Positions 33,640 to 43,025 of a DNA stretch of 64,000 nt are shown in pieces. Under the pieces are notes generated by a model. That model saw nothing but the letters and a program-made list of their open reading frames with translations, made no database searches and was not told the origin of the DNA. The stretch is from JAQVIJ01 sp041287365 (GTDB lineage Bacteria > Desulfobacterota > Dissulfuribacteria > Dissulfuribacterales > DYLC01). The DNA lies in the NCBI GenBank assembly GCA_041287365.1, contig JBEULL010000018.1:186001-250000 (forward strand), written 5' to 3'. Made by a program: the position numbers and the translations under genes. How positions within the stretch are numbered: the first letter of the stretch is position 1; every line of letters begins with the position of its first letter.

Positions 33640-35304
33640 ATGCGTCAAAAGGTTACTGAAATTATTGCACAGGCCTTTCAAACCGCTTGCAAGAATGGTT
33701 TATTGCCTGAGATGTCGCTGCCGAAAGGCCATCAGATTTCCTATCCCAAACAGCGGGAACACGGGGATATCGCCAGCAATATTGCAATGGTATCGGCTGG
33801 TCAGGCCAAAATGCCGCCTCGCAACATAGCCGGCATCATGGTCGATCTGCTTAAAGACGAGCCTATATTTTCAAAAATCGAGGTGGCGGGGCCGGGGTTT
33901 ATCAATTTTTTCATATCCGAGGCATACTGGCAGGGAAATCTGCTGGAGATAAACAGACTGGCCGGAGATTATGGAAAAAGCAGGGCAGGCGAGGGCAGGC
34001 GGGTGCTGGTGGAGTTTGTAAGCGCCAATCCCACCGGCCCGCTTCATGTGGGGCATGGCAGGGGAGCAGCCGTAGGCGATTCCCTTTCACGTATCCTTCG
34101 TCATGCCGGTTTTGAGGTGGAACGGGAATATTATATAAACGATGTGGGCAACCAGATGCGGACACTGGGTTCATCCGTGTATCTCAGGTACCAGGAGCTT
34201 CTAGGGAACGTCATTGAATTCCCCAAGGATTATTATCAGGGTGATTATATAAAAGAGATTGCCGCCGGCATACTGAACGAGAAAGGAAAGATGTTTGCAG
34301 ATGCGCCTCTTGAGGAATGCCTGCAATTCTTTATAGATCGAGCCGTCCATGACATATTCACCGGCATCAAACAGGATCTGGCCGATTTTGATGTAAGTTT
34401 TGAGAACTGGTTCAGTGAAAGAACCCTGCACGACTCAGGTCTGGTGCAGTCCACCATTCAGGAGTTGATGGAGAAGGGCTTTATTTACGAACAGGACGGC
34501 GCCCTCTGGTTCAAAACCACTGCATTTGGAGACGAAAAAGACCGTGTGGTCAGGCGTTCCAACGGTGTTCTCACCTATTTTGCAGCGGACATGGCATATC
34601 ACAGGCAAAAGATATCCCGTAATTACGATATGATGGTGGATATCTGGGGTGCTGATCATCATGGCTATATCCCTCGTATCAAGTCGGTGGTTCAGGCGCT
34701 TGGCGTGGACCCCGAACGGCTGAAGGTCCTGCTGGTACAGTTCGTGACCCTTCTTGAAAACGGGATGCCGAAGTCCATGTCCACGCGTTCCGGTGAATTT
34801 ATAACCCTTCGAGAGGTTTTGGACGAGGTGGGAAAGGATGCCTGCCGGTTCATGTTTCTGACGCGCAAGGCAGACAGCCACCTGGATTTCGATCTGGAGG
34901 TGGCCAAGCAGCAGACTCAGGAAAACCCTGTTTATTATGTACAGTATGCCTATGCCAGACTTGCCAGCATTTTAAGGAATGCAAAAGAAAATAGCTTACT
35001 TCCGACATCGAACGATGTCCCTGATCTTTCTCTACTCAATACTCAAGAGGACGTGGTTATTATGAAACATCTTGCAGTATTCCCCGAGGTGGTAGAGGAC
35101 AGTGCTTTGAATTTCGAACCCCATAGAATCAGTTACTACCTCACTGAACTTGCAGGGTTGTTTCATGTGTATTATACAAAGCATCGTTTCATAGACGATG
35201 ATTCTGTTTTGATGAATGCAAGGTTGTTTCTGGCCAGGGCGATAAAACAGGTGCTCAAAAACGGTCTGGAGCTTCTGGGTGTAACCGCCCTGGAAAAAAT
35301 GTAG
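33640..35304 (+). CDS. argS: Arginyl-tRNA synthetase
   Basis: 554-residue class I synthetase. The HIGH signature appears as GPLHVGHGRGAA, and a KMSKS-like loop as KSMSTRSGEF. The N-terminal Add-1 domain and the C-terminal DALR anticodon domain are recognisable. It charges tRNA-Arg. The upstream GGGGAG gives a good ribosome site. Confidence 0.97.
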   Translation: MRQKVTEIIAQAFQTACKNGLLPEMSLPKGHQISYPKQREHGDIASNIAMVSAGQAKMPPRNIAGIMVDLLKDEPIFSKIEVAGPGFINFFISEAYWQGNLLEINRLAGDYGKSRAGEGRRVLVEFVSANPTGPLHVGHGRGAAVGDSLSRILRHAGFEVEREYYINDVGNQMRTLGSSVYLRYQELLGNVIEFPKDYYQGDYIKEIAAGILNEKGKMFADAPLEECLQFFIDRAVHDIFTGIKQDLADFDVSFENWFSERTLHDSGLVQSTIQELMEKGFIYEQDGALWFKTTAFGDEKDRVVRRSNGVLTYFAADMAYHRQKISRNYDMMVDIWGADHHGYIPRIKSVVQALGVDPERLKVLLVQFVTLLENGMPKSMSTRSGEFITLREVLDEVGKDACRFMFLTRKADSHLDFDLEVAKQQTQENPVYYVQYAYARLASILRNAKENSLLPTSNDVPDLSLLNTQEDVVIMKHLAVFPEVVEDSALNFEPHRISYYLTELAGLFHVYYTKHRFIDDDSVLMNARLFLARAIKQVLKNGLELLGVTALEKM

Positions 35305-35324
35305 AAAGTGCAGAGGAGGTTCAA

Positions 35325-36278
35325 ATGGCAAGGAATGATTCTTCCAGCAATGGCAAAAAGTTTCAATTCCAGATGGGTTGGGGTGGCATAGCCGCTATCT
35401 TTTTTTCTACGGTATGTGTGCTGTTATGGATATTTGTCCTGGGTTTCTGGGCAGGACAGCGTATTGCCGAGAAGAAATATGCACAGGGCGCTTTTCTGCA
35501 GCAGGCACAACCCGTAACCCCTGAAACGGCCCCGCCTTCTTCTACTTCACCGCCATCTGCACAGGAACCTAAACAGGCTGAAGACAGCCGCACCGCAGCC
35601 CCTAGTTCAGCCGTTCCACTGGAACAGGTGGCACCTACCACCGATCAGCTGGCTCAGGAACAGTCCATAAAGCCGGAAGCGGCCGAGTCTATCAAACCGG
35701 TAAAGCCTGAGGTAAAGCCTGATGTAAAGCCTTCTGCCAAACCTGCGCAATCTGTCGTAGAAGAAAAACATGGGCCTGTTGTCGCTGCTAAACCTGCCGC
35801 AGAGAAGCCCAAGGCTGCTGTCTCTGCGCCGCCGGCAAAGGAGACCAAGCCGGCGCCAGGCCACGAAGCCGCCAAAAAAGAGGTCAAACCCTCGACTTCT
35901 GTCAGTGATGCGGCCAAAGTGGAAGAAAAGATAAAGAAACTGGAGGAGAAAAAGGCAGGAACAGCCCATGCTGAACCTGCAAAATCCGTCCCTGTTGCCT
36001 TCAAAACAGAGGCCAAACCGGCTTCTTCAGGCAGTTATTACACCTTGCAGGTGGCTGCATTCAAGGATAAGTCACAGGCTGAAACAGAGCTGAAAAAATT
36101 TGAAAGCAAGGGGCTGAAGGGCAAGATTCGCACAGTGGATCTCGGGCCCGAGAAGGGCACATGGACTCGTGTATATATCGGCAGGTATGAAACCATTGAA
36201 AAAGCGAAGGCGGCTCAGAGTGAACTGGCTTCTCAGGGCCATTCCAAACCGTCATATATCGTAATGCTGCAGGATTGA
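35325..36278 (+). CDS. Single-pass SPOR-domain protein
   Basis: 317 residues: a cytoplasmic stub, one membrane helix (about 22-46, GGIAAIFFSTVCVLLWIFVL), a long Pro/Lys/Ala-rich periplasmic linker (about 60-220, repeated KPEVKPDVKPSAKPA), and a C-terminal SPOR domain (YYTLQVAAFKDKSQAETEL, then VYIGRYETIEKAKAAQ). SPOR domains bind denuded septal peptidoglycan; FtsN-like and DedD-like proteins share this layout. It lies 20 bp after argS, a common pairing in this lineage. Confidence 0.9.
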   Translation: MARNDSSSNGKKFQFQMGWGGIAAIFFSTVCVLLWIFVLGFWAGQRIAEKKYAQGAFLQQAQPVTPETAPPSSTSPPSAQEPKQAEDSRTAAPSSAVPLEQVAPTTDQLAQEQSIKPEAAESIKPVKPEVKPDVKPSAKPAQSVVEEKHGPVVAAKPAAEKPKAAVSAPPAKETKPAPGHEAAKKEVKPSTSVSDAAKVEEKIKKLEEKKAGTAHAEPAKSVPVAFKTEAKPASSGSYYTLQVAAFKDKSQAETELKKFESKGLKGKIRTVDLGPEKGTWTRVYIGRYETIEKAKAAQSELASQGHSKPSYIVMLQD

Positions 36279-36326
36279 GATGGCGTTTTCATATTGTCGT
36301 CACACGATGATGCTGTTGCTGCTTGC

Positions 36327-36779
36327 ATGATCAGAAAGAGCAGAATCACCGACATCAAGACCATTCATGGTCTGTTGGCCTCGTTTGCCTCCAAGGGTCT
36401 GCTTTTGCCTCGCTCTTTAAGCGAGCTGTATGATCATCTCAGGGATTATGCGGTGCTGGAAAACGACAAAGGGGAGTTGATCGGAGTGGTCGCCCTGCAT
36501 ATCTGCTGGGAGAATCTTGCAGAGATACGTTCGCTTGCCGTAAGAGAAGACCAGCAAAAAAAAGGATTTGGCAGGGAGCTTGTTCGGTATTGCCTGAACG
36601 AGTCAAAGGCATTGGGTATCACGAGAGTTTTTACCCTGACCTATCAGGAAGATTTTTTCAAGAAGCTTGGGTTTAAACCCATAGATAAGTCGTTATTACC
36701 ACATAAAATATGGGCGGATTGCGTAAGATGTCCGAAGTTTCCGGACTGTGACGAATATGCCCTGATAATGGAGCTTTGA
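36327..36779 (+). CDS. GNAT N-acetyltransferase, probable short N-acetylglutamate synthase type (ArgA-like)
   Basis: 150 residues in a single GNAT domain: MIRKSRITDIKTIHGLL, LPRSLSELYDHLRDY, LAVREDQQKKGFGREL (the acetyl-CoA pyrophosphate loop QQKKGFG) and FKKLGFKPI. The opening and LPRSLSELY resemble stand-alone ArgA-type N-acetyltransferases that start arginine synthesis. The start at 36327 is chosen by family alignment; a TTG at 36294 would add 11 residues. No ribosome site is clear for either. Substrate inferred. Confidence 0.75.
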   Translation: MIRKSRITDIKTIHGLLASFASKGLLLPRSLSELYDHLRDYAVLENDKGELIGVVALHICWENLAEIRSLAVREDQQKKGFGRELVRYCLNESKALGITRVFTLTYQEDFFKKLGFKPIDKSLLPHKIWADCVRCPKFPDCDEYALIMEL

Positions 36780-36786
36780 TTTACTG

Positions 36787-39330
36787 ATGTTTAACAAAAT
36801 ACTGACCAAGATATTTGGCACCCAACATGAACGTGAGATAAAGAAGATCATGCCGCTGGTGCATGCCATCAATGACCTCGAATCGAGTGTTTCAAACCTT
36901 TCGAATGAACAGCTTGTTGCAAAGACATCTGAGTTTAAAGAACGCCTTTCAAAAGGCGAATCCCTTGACAGTCTGTTGCCCGAGGCGTTCGCCGTGGTGC
37001 GGGAGGCTTCCATGCGTGTGTTGGGTATGCGGCATTACGATGTTCAGCTTATTGGCGGTATCGTGCTGCATCAGGGCAAGATAGCGGAGATGAAAACAGG
37101 TGAGGGCAAGACATTGGTCGCCACCCTCGCTGTTTACCTCAACGCCCTAACAGGGAAAGGTGTGCATGTGGTTACGGTCAACGACTATCTGGCGAAACGT
37201 GACTCCGAATGGATGGGGCAGGTTTATCGCTTTCTGGGTCTGACGGTTGACGTGGTAGTCCATGGCCTGGACGATGTGCAGAGAAAGGCCGCTTACAATG
37301 CAGATGTCACCTATGGTACCAACAATGAATTCGGTTTTGATTATCTGCGGGACAACATGAAGTTTTCCCTCGAAGAGATGGTGCAGCGTGAATTTTATTA
37401 CGCCATAGTGGACGAAGTGGACAGCATACTCATCGACGAGGCCAGAACGCCCCTTATAATCTCAGGGCAATCGGAACAGGCTACAGACCTCTATTACAAG
37501 GTGGATCGCATTATTCCACCGTTGAAAAAGAATGTCCACTATACCGTGGATGAAAAGGCAAGAAATGTAGTCCTGACAGAAGAAGGGGTGCAGTTCTGTG
37601 AAAGGCTCTTGAGGGTCTCCAACCTCTACGATCCGGCAAACTCGGAATTGCTGCACCATGTTCAACAGGCCTTGAAGGCCCACGTGCTGTTTCAGAAGGA
37701 CGTGGATTACATTGTAAAAGACGGTCAGGTTATCATAGTCGATGAATTTACGGGCCGTGTCATGCCCGGCAGACGTTATAGCGACGGTCTTCATCAGGCA
37801 TTGGAGGCAAAAGAAGGGGTAAAGATAGAATCTGAGAATCAGACCCTGGCATCCATCACCTTTCAGAACTATTTCAGGATGTATAAAAAACTGGCAGGCA
37901 TGACCGGTACCGCTGAGACAGAGGCCTCGGAACTCATGAAGATATACAAGCTGCCTGTTGTGGTCATTCCTACTAACAAACCCATGATTCGAGAGGATAT
38001 GCCTGACCTGGTATTCAAGACAGCGAAGGAAAAATTCGAGGCAGTAGCCAAGGATATTAAGGCGTTACATCAAAAAGGTCAGCCTGTGCTGGTGGGCACG
38101 ACCAGTGTAGAAAAATCCGAGTATCTCTCGAATCTTCTTAAAAAAATGGGTGTACCTCACGAGGTGTTAAATGCCAAACACCACGAAAGGGAGGCGGAGA
38201 TCGTAGCCCATGCCGGTGAATTGGGGCAGGTGACCATAGCTACCAACATGGCAGGCCGAGGTACCGATATCGTTCTGGGGCCTGGAGTAAAAGAGCTGGG
38301 GGGGCTGCATATCCTTGGTACTGAACGCCATGAGTCCAGACGAATCGATAATCAGCTGCGAGGAAGATCGGGGCGTCAGGGAGACCCTGGTTCGTCAAGA
38401 TTTTATCTGTCTCTGGAGGACGACCTGCTGCGCATCTTCGGCTCGGACCGCATTTCAGGGATACTGGACAAACTCGGTATGAAGGAAGGCGAGCCTATCG
38501 AACACAATCTTCTCTCCAAGGCCATAGAGAATGCACAACGCAAGGTGGAGGCCCATCATTTCGAGATTCGTAAACATCTGCTCGAGTATGACGACGTCAT
38601 GAACAAGCAGAGAGAGGTGGTATATGGCAAGAGGCGCCAGATATTAGGGGGTGAACACCTCGAAGAGGAATTGGAAGACATGATTCAGGCGGTTGCGGAA
38701 CGGCTTACCGGCGAGTATGCCGATGAACATGCCTCGCCGGAAGAATGGGATTTGAAGACGTTACAGGAGAGGCTGGCAGGGCAGTTTGGCATACAGATCG
38801 ATTTGAGTCAGGCTCAGATTATTACACCGGATGCCATGCGAAAACAGATAATTTCTCTGCTGAACGAGGCATTTAACGCCCAAAAGGAACGTTTCGGCCA
38901 AAATGAAATGATGGGATTAGCGCGCTATTTCATGCTTCAGAACCTGGACACGCTGTGGCGTGAACACCTTCTGAACATGGATCACATGAGAGATGGCATA
39001 GGGCTTAGGGGTTACGGCCAGAAGGACCCTCTGCAGGAGTATAAAAAAGAAGGCTTTGCAATGTTTGTCTCCATGCTTCAATCTTATGAGGACGAAACAT
39101 TGAGTCTGTTGTTGCGTGTGCGGCCAATGCGCGAACAGACAGCGGAAGAGTTGGAGGAAGAACGCAGGAAACGGCAGGAAGCGAGTCTTATCCTGAGTCA
39201 TGGTGACGAGCAGAAACAGAGCAAGCCTTCCACAGTGAAACGTACCGAGGATAAGGTCGGCAGAAACGACCCCTGTCCATGCGGAAGCGGCAAAAAATAC
39301 AAAAAATGCTGCGGGGCAAAGAAGAAATAG
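36787..39330 (+). CDS. secA: Preprotein translocase ATPase SecA
   Basis: 847 residues with MKTGEGKTLVATLAVYLNAL (Walker A), VDEVDSILIDEAR (Walker B), the preprotein cross-linking domain, GRGTDIVLG, and a C-terminal SEC-C zinc motif (RNDPCPCGSGKKYKKCCG). It drives Sec export. It lies 8 bp after the acetyltransferase gene and 8 bp before a methyltransferase gene. Confidence 0.97.
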   Translation: MFNKILTKIFGTQHEREIKKIMPLVHAINDLESSVSNLSNEQLVAKTSEFKERLSKGESLDSLLPEAFAVVREASMRVLGMRHYDVQLIGGIVLHQGKIAEMKTGEGKTLVATLAVYLNALTGKGVHVVTVNDYLAKRDSEWMGQVYRFLGLTVDVVVHGLDDVQRKAAYNADVTYGTNNEFGFDYLRDNMKFSLEEMVQREFYYAIVDEVDSILIDEARTPLIISGQSEQATDLYYKVDRIIPPLKKNVHYTVDEKARNVVLTEEGVQFCERLLRVSNLYDPANSELLHHVQQALKAHVLFQKDVDYIVKDGQVIIVDEFTGRVMPGRRYSDGLHQALEAKEGVKIESENQTLASITFQNYFRMYKKLAGMTGTAETEASELMKIYKLPVVVIPTNKPMIREDMPDLVFKTAKEKFEAVAKDIKALHQKGQPVLVGTTSVEKSEYLSNLLKKMGVPHEVLNAKHHEREAEIVAHAGELGQVTIATNMAGRGTDIVLGPGVKELGGLHILGTERHESRRIDNQLRGRSGRQGDPGSSRFYLSLEDDLLRIFGSDRISGILDKLGMKEGEPIEHNLLSKAIENAQRKVEAHHFEIRKHLLEYDDVMNKQREVVYGKRRQILGGEHLEEELEDMIQAVAERLTGEYADEHASPEEWDLKTLQERLAGQFGIQIDLSQAQIITPDAMRKQIISLLNEAFNAQKERFGQNEMMGLARYFMLQNLDTLWREHLLNMDHMRDGIGLRGYGQKDPLQEYKKEGFAMFVSMLQSYEDETLSLLLRVRPMREQTAEELEEERRKRQEASLILSHGDEQKQSKPSTVKRTEDKVGRNDPCPCGSGKKYKKCCGAKKK

Positions 39331-39337
39331 ATATGAT

Positions 39338-39997
39338 ATGAGCGGTGCTTTCGATAATTCCTGCTGTCATGAAAATCCTTATGTCACCTCATGTAAAAGG
39401 GATTTCTGGCAGAGGGTCTTTCAATTCGAGACAGAATATCTTGTTGAACATCTGAAGGGTTGCCAAAATATCTTAAGCGTCGGGTGTGGTCCGGCGATGA
39501 TAGAAGGGCGTCTGGCTGAAAGGGGGTTCAGTGTAACCGGTCTGGATATCTCCAGAGAGGCGCTGTGTTGCGCGCCAGATATGGTCAGAACCGTAGCAGG
39601 CCGCGCTGAAGACATGTCTTTTCCTATAAATTCCTTCGATGCCGTGATCTATGTGGCATCCTTGCAGTTCGTGGACGATTATAAAAGGGCATTGGAGAAA
39701 TCAAGAGAGGTGTTGCGACCAGGAGGCAGGATCATTGTGATGCTTCTTAATACGGCGTCCGATTTTTTCCAATCGAAAATAAAGAATCCGGATTCCTATG
39801 TCAATAAAATAAAACATCCGGATATCAAACCCATTGAAGAAACGATGGGTGCCTTATTCGATATCCGTTCGGAATATTTTCTGGGCGTTTATGGTGAAGA
39901 GGTGTCGTTGAAGATATCCGATAAAAGCGATGCGGCGCTATACATCATTTCTGGTGTAAAAAACATGGAAGGTTCTCAAAATCGCTCTGTTGCCTAA
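39338..39997 (+). CDS. Class I SAM-dependent methyltransferase
   Basis: 219 residues: LSVGCGPAMIEG (SAM motif I, GxGxG-like as VGCGPA), VTGLDISREAL, VAGRAEDMSFP, a FDAVIYVASLQFV segment and LRPGGRIIVMLL. This is the Methyltransf_11 pattern. The substrate is unknown; it trails secA by 8 bp and is the last gene of the long plus-strand run. Confidence 0.82.
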   Translation: MSGAFDNSCCHENPYVTSCKRDFWQRVFQFETEYLVEHLKGCQNILSVGCGPAMIEGRLAERGFSVTGLDISREALCCAPDMVRTVAGRAEDMSFPINSFDAVIYVASLQFVDDYKRALEKSREVLRPGGRIIVMLLNTASDFFQSKIKNPDSYVNKIKHPDIKPIEETMGALFDIRSEYFLGVYGEEVSLKISDKSDAALYIISGVKNMEGSQNRSVA

Positions 39998-40049
39998 CAT
40001 CTGTGCTGTGTTCTGAGAAACTTATAGATTTAATGTCGTATAAGATATA

Positions 40050-40133
40050 TTATGTAAAATAAAGGCTGCGCGCCGGATTCTCCCACTGAATAACTGACCG
40101 CAACTGTCGTTTGATCGTATCAAAAAGACCCAT
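40050..40133 (-). pseudogene. Remnant of an SPFH/virion-core-like gene (N-terminus only)
   Basis: A short frame of 27 codons on the minus strand starts with ATG at 40133 and has AAGGAG about 9 bases upstream. It reads MGLFDTIKRQLRSVIQWENP and then stops after SLYFT. The first 20 residues strongly recall the conserved opening of bacterial SPFH-domain (virion-core-protein-like) proteins as I remember it. No further coding continuation is seen before the end of the methyltransferase gene. It fits the decayed 5' end of a lost gene. The rest of the gap 39998-40210 shows nothing else. Confidence 0.45.
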
Positions 40134-40210
40134 GCATTTTTTCTCCTTAAAGAAAGGACTAGTTTTCTATTGACGGTGCCAACAGCATTCATAGCTCTAT
40201 AAAGAATAAT

Positions 40211-40723
40211 TTACAATCTTTTTATTAAAGTCTTTTGATATGCCGACAAGGTTTCTTCATTAAAACAAACGAAATAAACGCAAGTTATAGATGGATTGTC
40301 ATTTAACGCCTTAAGAGTTTCACAAACAGCTATATGTGCAGCCAGCTCCTTTGGAAACCCGTATGCCCCTGTGCTGATGGCTGGAAATGCAATGGTCTTG
40401 AGGCCGTGTTCCACCAGAATCTGAAGGCACCTTCTATAACAACTGGCCAACAGCTCTGTTTCATTTGCCTTTCCATCCCGCCAAACAGGCCCTACTGTAT
40501 GAATGACAAATCTGGCCGGCAGTCTGTAACCCTTTGTTATCTTTGCGTCACCTGTGGCACATCCGCCAAGCGTCTTACATTCCTTGAGCAATTCAGGCCC
40601 TGCCGCACGGTGAATGGCTCCATCAACGCCTCCTCCTCCCAACAGTGAGTTGTTGGCGGCGTTGACAATGGCATCCACAGCCAGGGTAGTGATGTCACCT
40701 GTTATCAGTCGAATCTTGTCCAT
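40211..40723 (-). CDS. Macro-domain O-acetyl-ADP-ribose deacetylase (YmdB-like)
   Basis: 170 residues, a single macro domain: IRLITGDITTLAVDAIVNAANNSLLGGGGVDGAI near the start (phosphate-loop GGGGVDGAIH), CATGDAKITKGYRLPA, and AFPAISTGAYGFP. It removes ADP-ribose or acetyl from ADP-ribosylated products. It lies 23 bp behind the Mrp gene on the same strand. Confidence 0.9.
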   Translation of the reverse strand: MDKIRLITGDITTLAVDAIVNAANNSLLGGGGVDGAIHRAAGPELLKECKTLGGCATGDAKITKGYRLPARFVIHTVGPVWRDGKANETELLASCYRRCLQILVEHGLKTIAFPAISTGAYGFPKELAAHIAVCETLKALNDNPSITCVYFVCFNEETLSAYQKTLIKRL

Positions 40724-40746
40724 GCGTCATCGACCGCTATTGTGCA

Positions 40747-41796
40747 TCAGCACAACTGTTCTATCACCTTCTCAGCAATTCGCTGAAATGTCTCGGCTGC
40801 TTCGCCACTATCTTTTAAGGCTATGGGCATGCCTTCGTCTCCACCCTGCCGAATGAATGCATCCAAAGGAATCTTGCCCAAAAGCGGCACCTTAAAGGCA
40901 TTGGCCATCTTTTCGCCACCTCCTGTGCCAAAGACATCCATTATCTCATCACTGCCTGGTATTCTGAGATAGGACATGTTCTCCACAATTCCAAGCACAG
41001 GGATGTTTGTGCTCTTAAAAAGCCCAATGGCACGCCTGACATCCGAAAGCGCTACTTTTTGAGGCGTGGTAACTATAATTATGCCCTTAAGTGGCACGGA
41101 ATTGGCCAAGGTAATGGCTGCATCCCCAGTGCCTGGTGGCATATCTATCACAAGAAAGTCCAAGACACCCCACTTTACATTGCCTAAAAATTCCTTTATG
41201 GCCTTGTTTACCAGAGGGCCGCGCCAAACAATGGGCACTCCTTCGCCTGCAAGGCTGCCTGTGGACATCATCTTTATGCCATGGCCTTCCAGAGGAAGCA
41301 GCATACCTTCCGAGCCCAAGGGCCTTTCTGTGACGCCAAGCATGATAGGGATGTCAGGGCCGTGCATATCCGCATCCAGAATGCCGACTCGAAAACCTTT
41401 TTTGGCCAAGGCAATGGCCAAATTTACAGCAACTGTGGTCTTTCCTACTCCTCCCTTTCCGCTTCCTACTGCTATGATATGCTTGACCTGCTTGATGCCT
41501 TCCATCTCATCCTGCGGGCCCTTTCCAAAGAGTTTGGCTCGTTCCTCGGATGTCATGGTGGAGAGCACTACTTCCACATGCTCCACGCCAGGAATGTTTC
41601 TCACTGCTGCTTCCACGTCGCTCTTGATCTGATGTTTCAAAGGACAGCCTGCCATGGTCAAGGCCACGGTGACCTTGACCGCATTACCGGCAATCTCTAT
41701 GTCCTTGATCATGCCCAGTTCTACAAGGCTTTTGTGCAATTCCGGATCATTCACATGAAATAGAGCCTTCAAGACATCTTCTTTGGTTATCGCCAT
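40747..41796 (-). CDS. Mrp/NBP35-family P-loop ATPase lacking the C-terminal CxxC
   Basis: 349 residues: N-terminal MIP18/DUF59-like domain (DPELHKSLVELGMIKDI), then the deviant Walker A GSGKGGVGKTTVAVNLA, DADMHGPDIP and VIDMPPGTGDA. In standard ApbC/Mrp proteins, VENMSY is followed by a CPxC pair that bridges an Fe-S cluster across the dimer. Here it reads VENMSYLRIPGSDEI with no cysteines. Another cysteine (AGCPLK) is in the N-terminal domain. It may therefore use another cluster arrangement or act without bridging. GGGGG precedes the start. Confidence 0.88.
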   Translation of the reverse strand: MAITKEDVLKALFHVNDPELHKSLVELGMIKDIEIAGNAVKVTVALTMAGCPLKHQIKSDVEAAVRNIPGVEHVEVVLSTMTSEERAKLFGKGPQDEMEGIKQVKHIIAVGSGKGGVGKTTVAVNLAIALAKKGFRVGILDADMHGPDIPIMLGVTERPLGSEGMLLPLEGHGIKMMSTGSLAGEGVPIVWRGPLVNKAIKEFLGNVKWGVLDFLVIDMPPGTGDAAITLANSVPLKGIIIVTTPQKVALSDVRRAIGLFKSTNIPVLGIVENMSYLRIPGSDEIMDVFGTGGGEKMANAFKVPLLGKIPLDAFIRQGGDEGMPIALKDSGEAAETFQRIAEKVIEQLC

Positions 41797-41907
41797 ATTT
41801 CCCCCTGTTAATTGTTTTCAAATCATGTTATTTTTGACCAATCTTAAAACTTGCCTTTAAGCGTATCGAAATTTTTTACATCTTAACTCAAAGGAAGGAG
41901 TTACGCC

Positions 41908-42339
41908 ATGTTTAGATTTTTTTATGTATTTTTCTTCGGTTGTCTTTTGAGCATATTGGCTGGTTGGTGCAGCAGTGTCGAGGCATCGCAAACAGTTGGA
42001 AGTGTTGATTTGCGAATCATCAATGCCACCGACATATACAATCAACCCATAATCATCAATCAGCCCATTTTATCCTTTGATGTGGATTTCGGCTATGCCT
42101 TTCTCAATCTTTATGGGACGGCCTGCTCAGAAAACGGCGTAAGCTGCACGCCATTGATTGGGAGCGGTCATTATTATAACGCTGCTACAGGCCAGGAATT
42201 GAGAATAGGGCTTAAAATCGGCACAAAAGAATACCGCATCCATTTTCCTCTCAGCACCATGACAGGCATCCTGGCGATTTATGACAAGGACGGCAATATG
42301 GAAGCGGGGGCTACGGTAATAGTTGATAAGGTATATTGA
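41908..42339 (+). CDS. Small secreted protein of unknown function
   Basis: A 143-residue exported protein. The signal peptide (FFYVFFFGCLLSILAGWCSS, ending VEA) is followed by a beta-rich domain with ILSFDVDFGYAFLNLYG and two nearby cysteines (ACSENGVSCTP), possibly a disulfide. AAGGAAGGAG precedes the start. I do not recognise the family. It may be surface or periplasmic; it diverges from the Mrp gene and converges on cobC. Confidence 0.75.
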   Translation: MFRFFYVFFFGCLLSILAGWCSSVEASQTVGSVDLRIINATDIYNQPIIINQPILSFDVDFGYAFLNLYGTACSENGVSCTPLIGSGHYYNAATGQELRIGLKIGTKEYRIHFPLSTMTGILAIYDKDGNMEAGATVIVDKVY

Positions 42340-42376
42340 TTTTTCATCAGGTTCTGCCTCTACTGTGTCTCTATTT

Positions 42377-42979
42377 TTATAGACTGTGGCGCAGATTCAA
42401 TGCGATTAGGCCTATTTTTCCGTCATCGTAGTGTTCTAGGATATTTACGCAACCATAATCCTGACCGAGATTGAAGATGTTTTGCAGGGGTAGCCCTATG
42501 GCCTTGGCGATGAGAAGGCGATTTACGCCACCATGCCCTACCATAAGCACATCACCTTGGGCATTCTGTACGGCATCGGTCATGATTTGCCATACCCGCT
42601 CGCTTACCTCCAACAAGGTTTCTCCATTTGGAGGTCTGAACTCCAGCAGGTTCTCCAGTCTTTTTTTAAATGCACCAGGATAAGACCCTTCTATCTGTTC
42701 CCATGTCAGACCAGTCCAATCGCCGAAATCAACCTCACGCAGACCTGACATGGTTTCGAGCCTTTTGTCCAGCTCGATTGTGTCGCATATTATTGTGGCA
42801 GTTTCCGTGCAGCGTGACAGGTCACTACTGATTACGCGCGAAAAATTTGATGACCTCAGCCAGTTACCTATCATTGCGGCCTGCGCCCTTCCTTCTTCGC
42901 TCAGCGGCACATCCATCTGCCCGTAACATATGCTGGACGAAATGGCGGGTCTGGCATGTCGAATAAGAAAGATTTTCAT
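42377..42979 (-). CDS. cobC: Histidine phosphatase, CobC-like (alpha-ribazole-5'-phosphate phosphatase)
   Basis: About 200 residues of the phosphoglycerate-mutase-like superfamily: FLIRHARP (catalytic His with RHAxP), SRCTETA, and DVLMVGHGGVNRLLI with the second histidine. It is adjacent to cobS, the usual partner in late cobalamin assembly. The start at 42979 (MKIFLIRH) is chosen for alignment with the family; a TTG at 43012 would add 11 residues. Confidence 0.85.
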   Translation of the reverse strand: MKIFLIRHARPAISSSICYGQMDVPLSEEGRAQAAMIGNWLRSSNFSRVISSDLSRCTETATIICDTIELDKRLETMSGLREVDFGDWTGLTWEQIEGSYPGAFKKRLENLLEFRPPNGETLLEVSERVWQIMTDAVQNAQGDVLMVGHGGVNRLLIAKAIGLPLQNIFNLGQDYGCVNILEHYDDGKIGLIALNLRHSL

Positions 42980-43025
42980 CTTGAGAAAGTTAATTAAATA
43001 CCTAAGAATCAATATAAAGTGTGTA

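Noticed and set aside
39998..40049. Extension of the SPFH-like remnant toward the methyltransferase gene
   Set aside because: The frame stops after 27 codons and no further SPFH-like sequence is seen in any frame.
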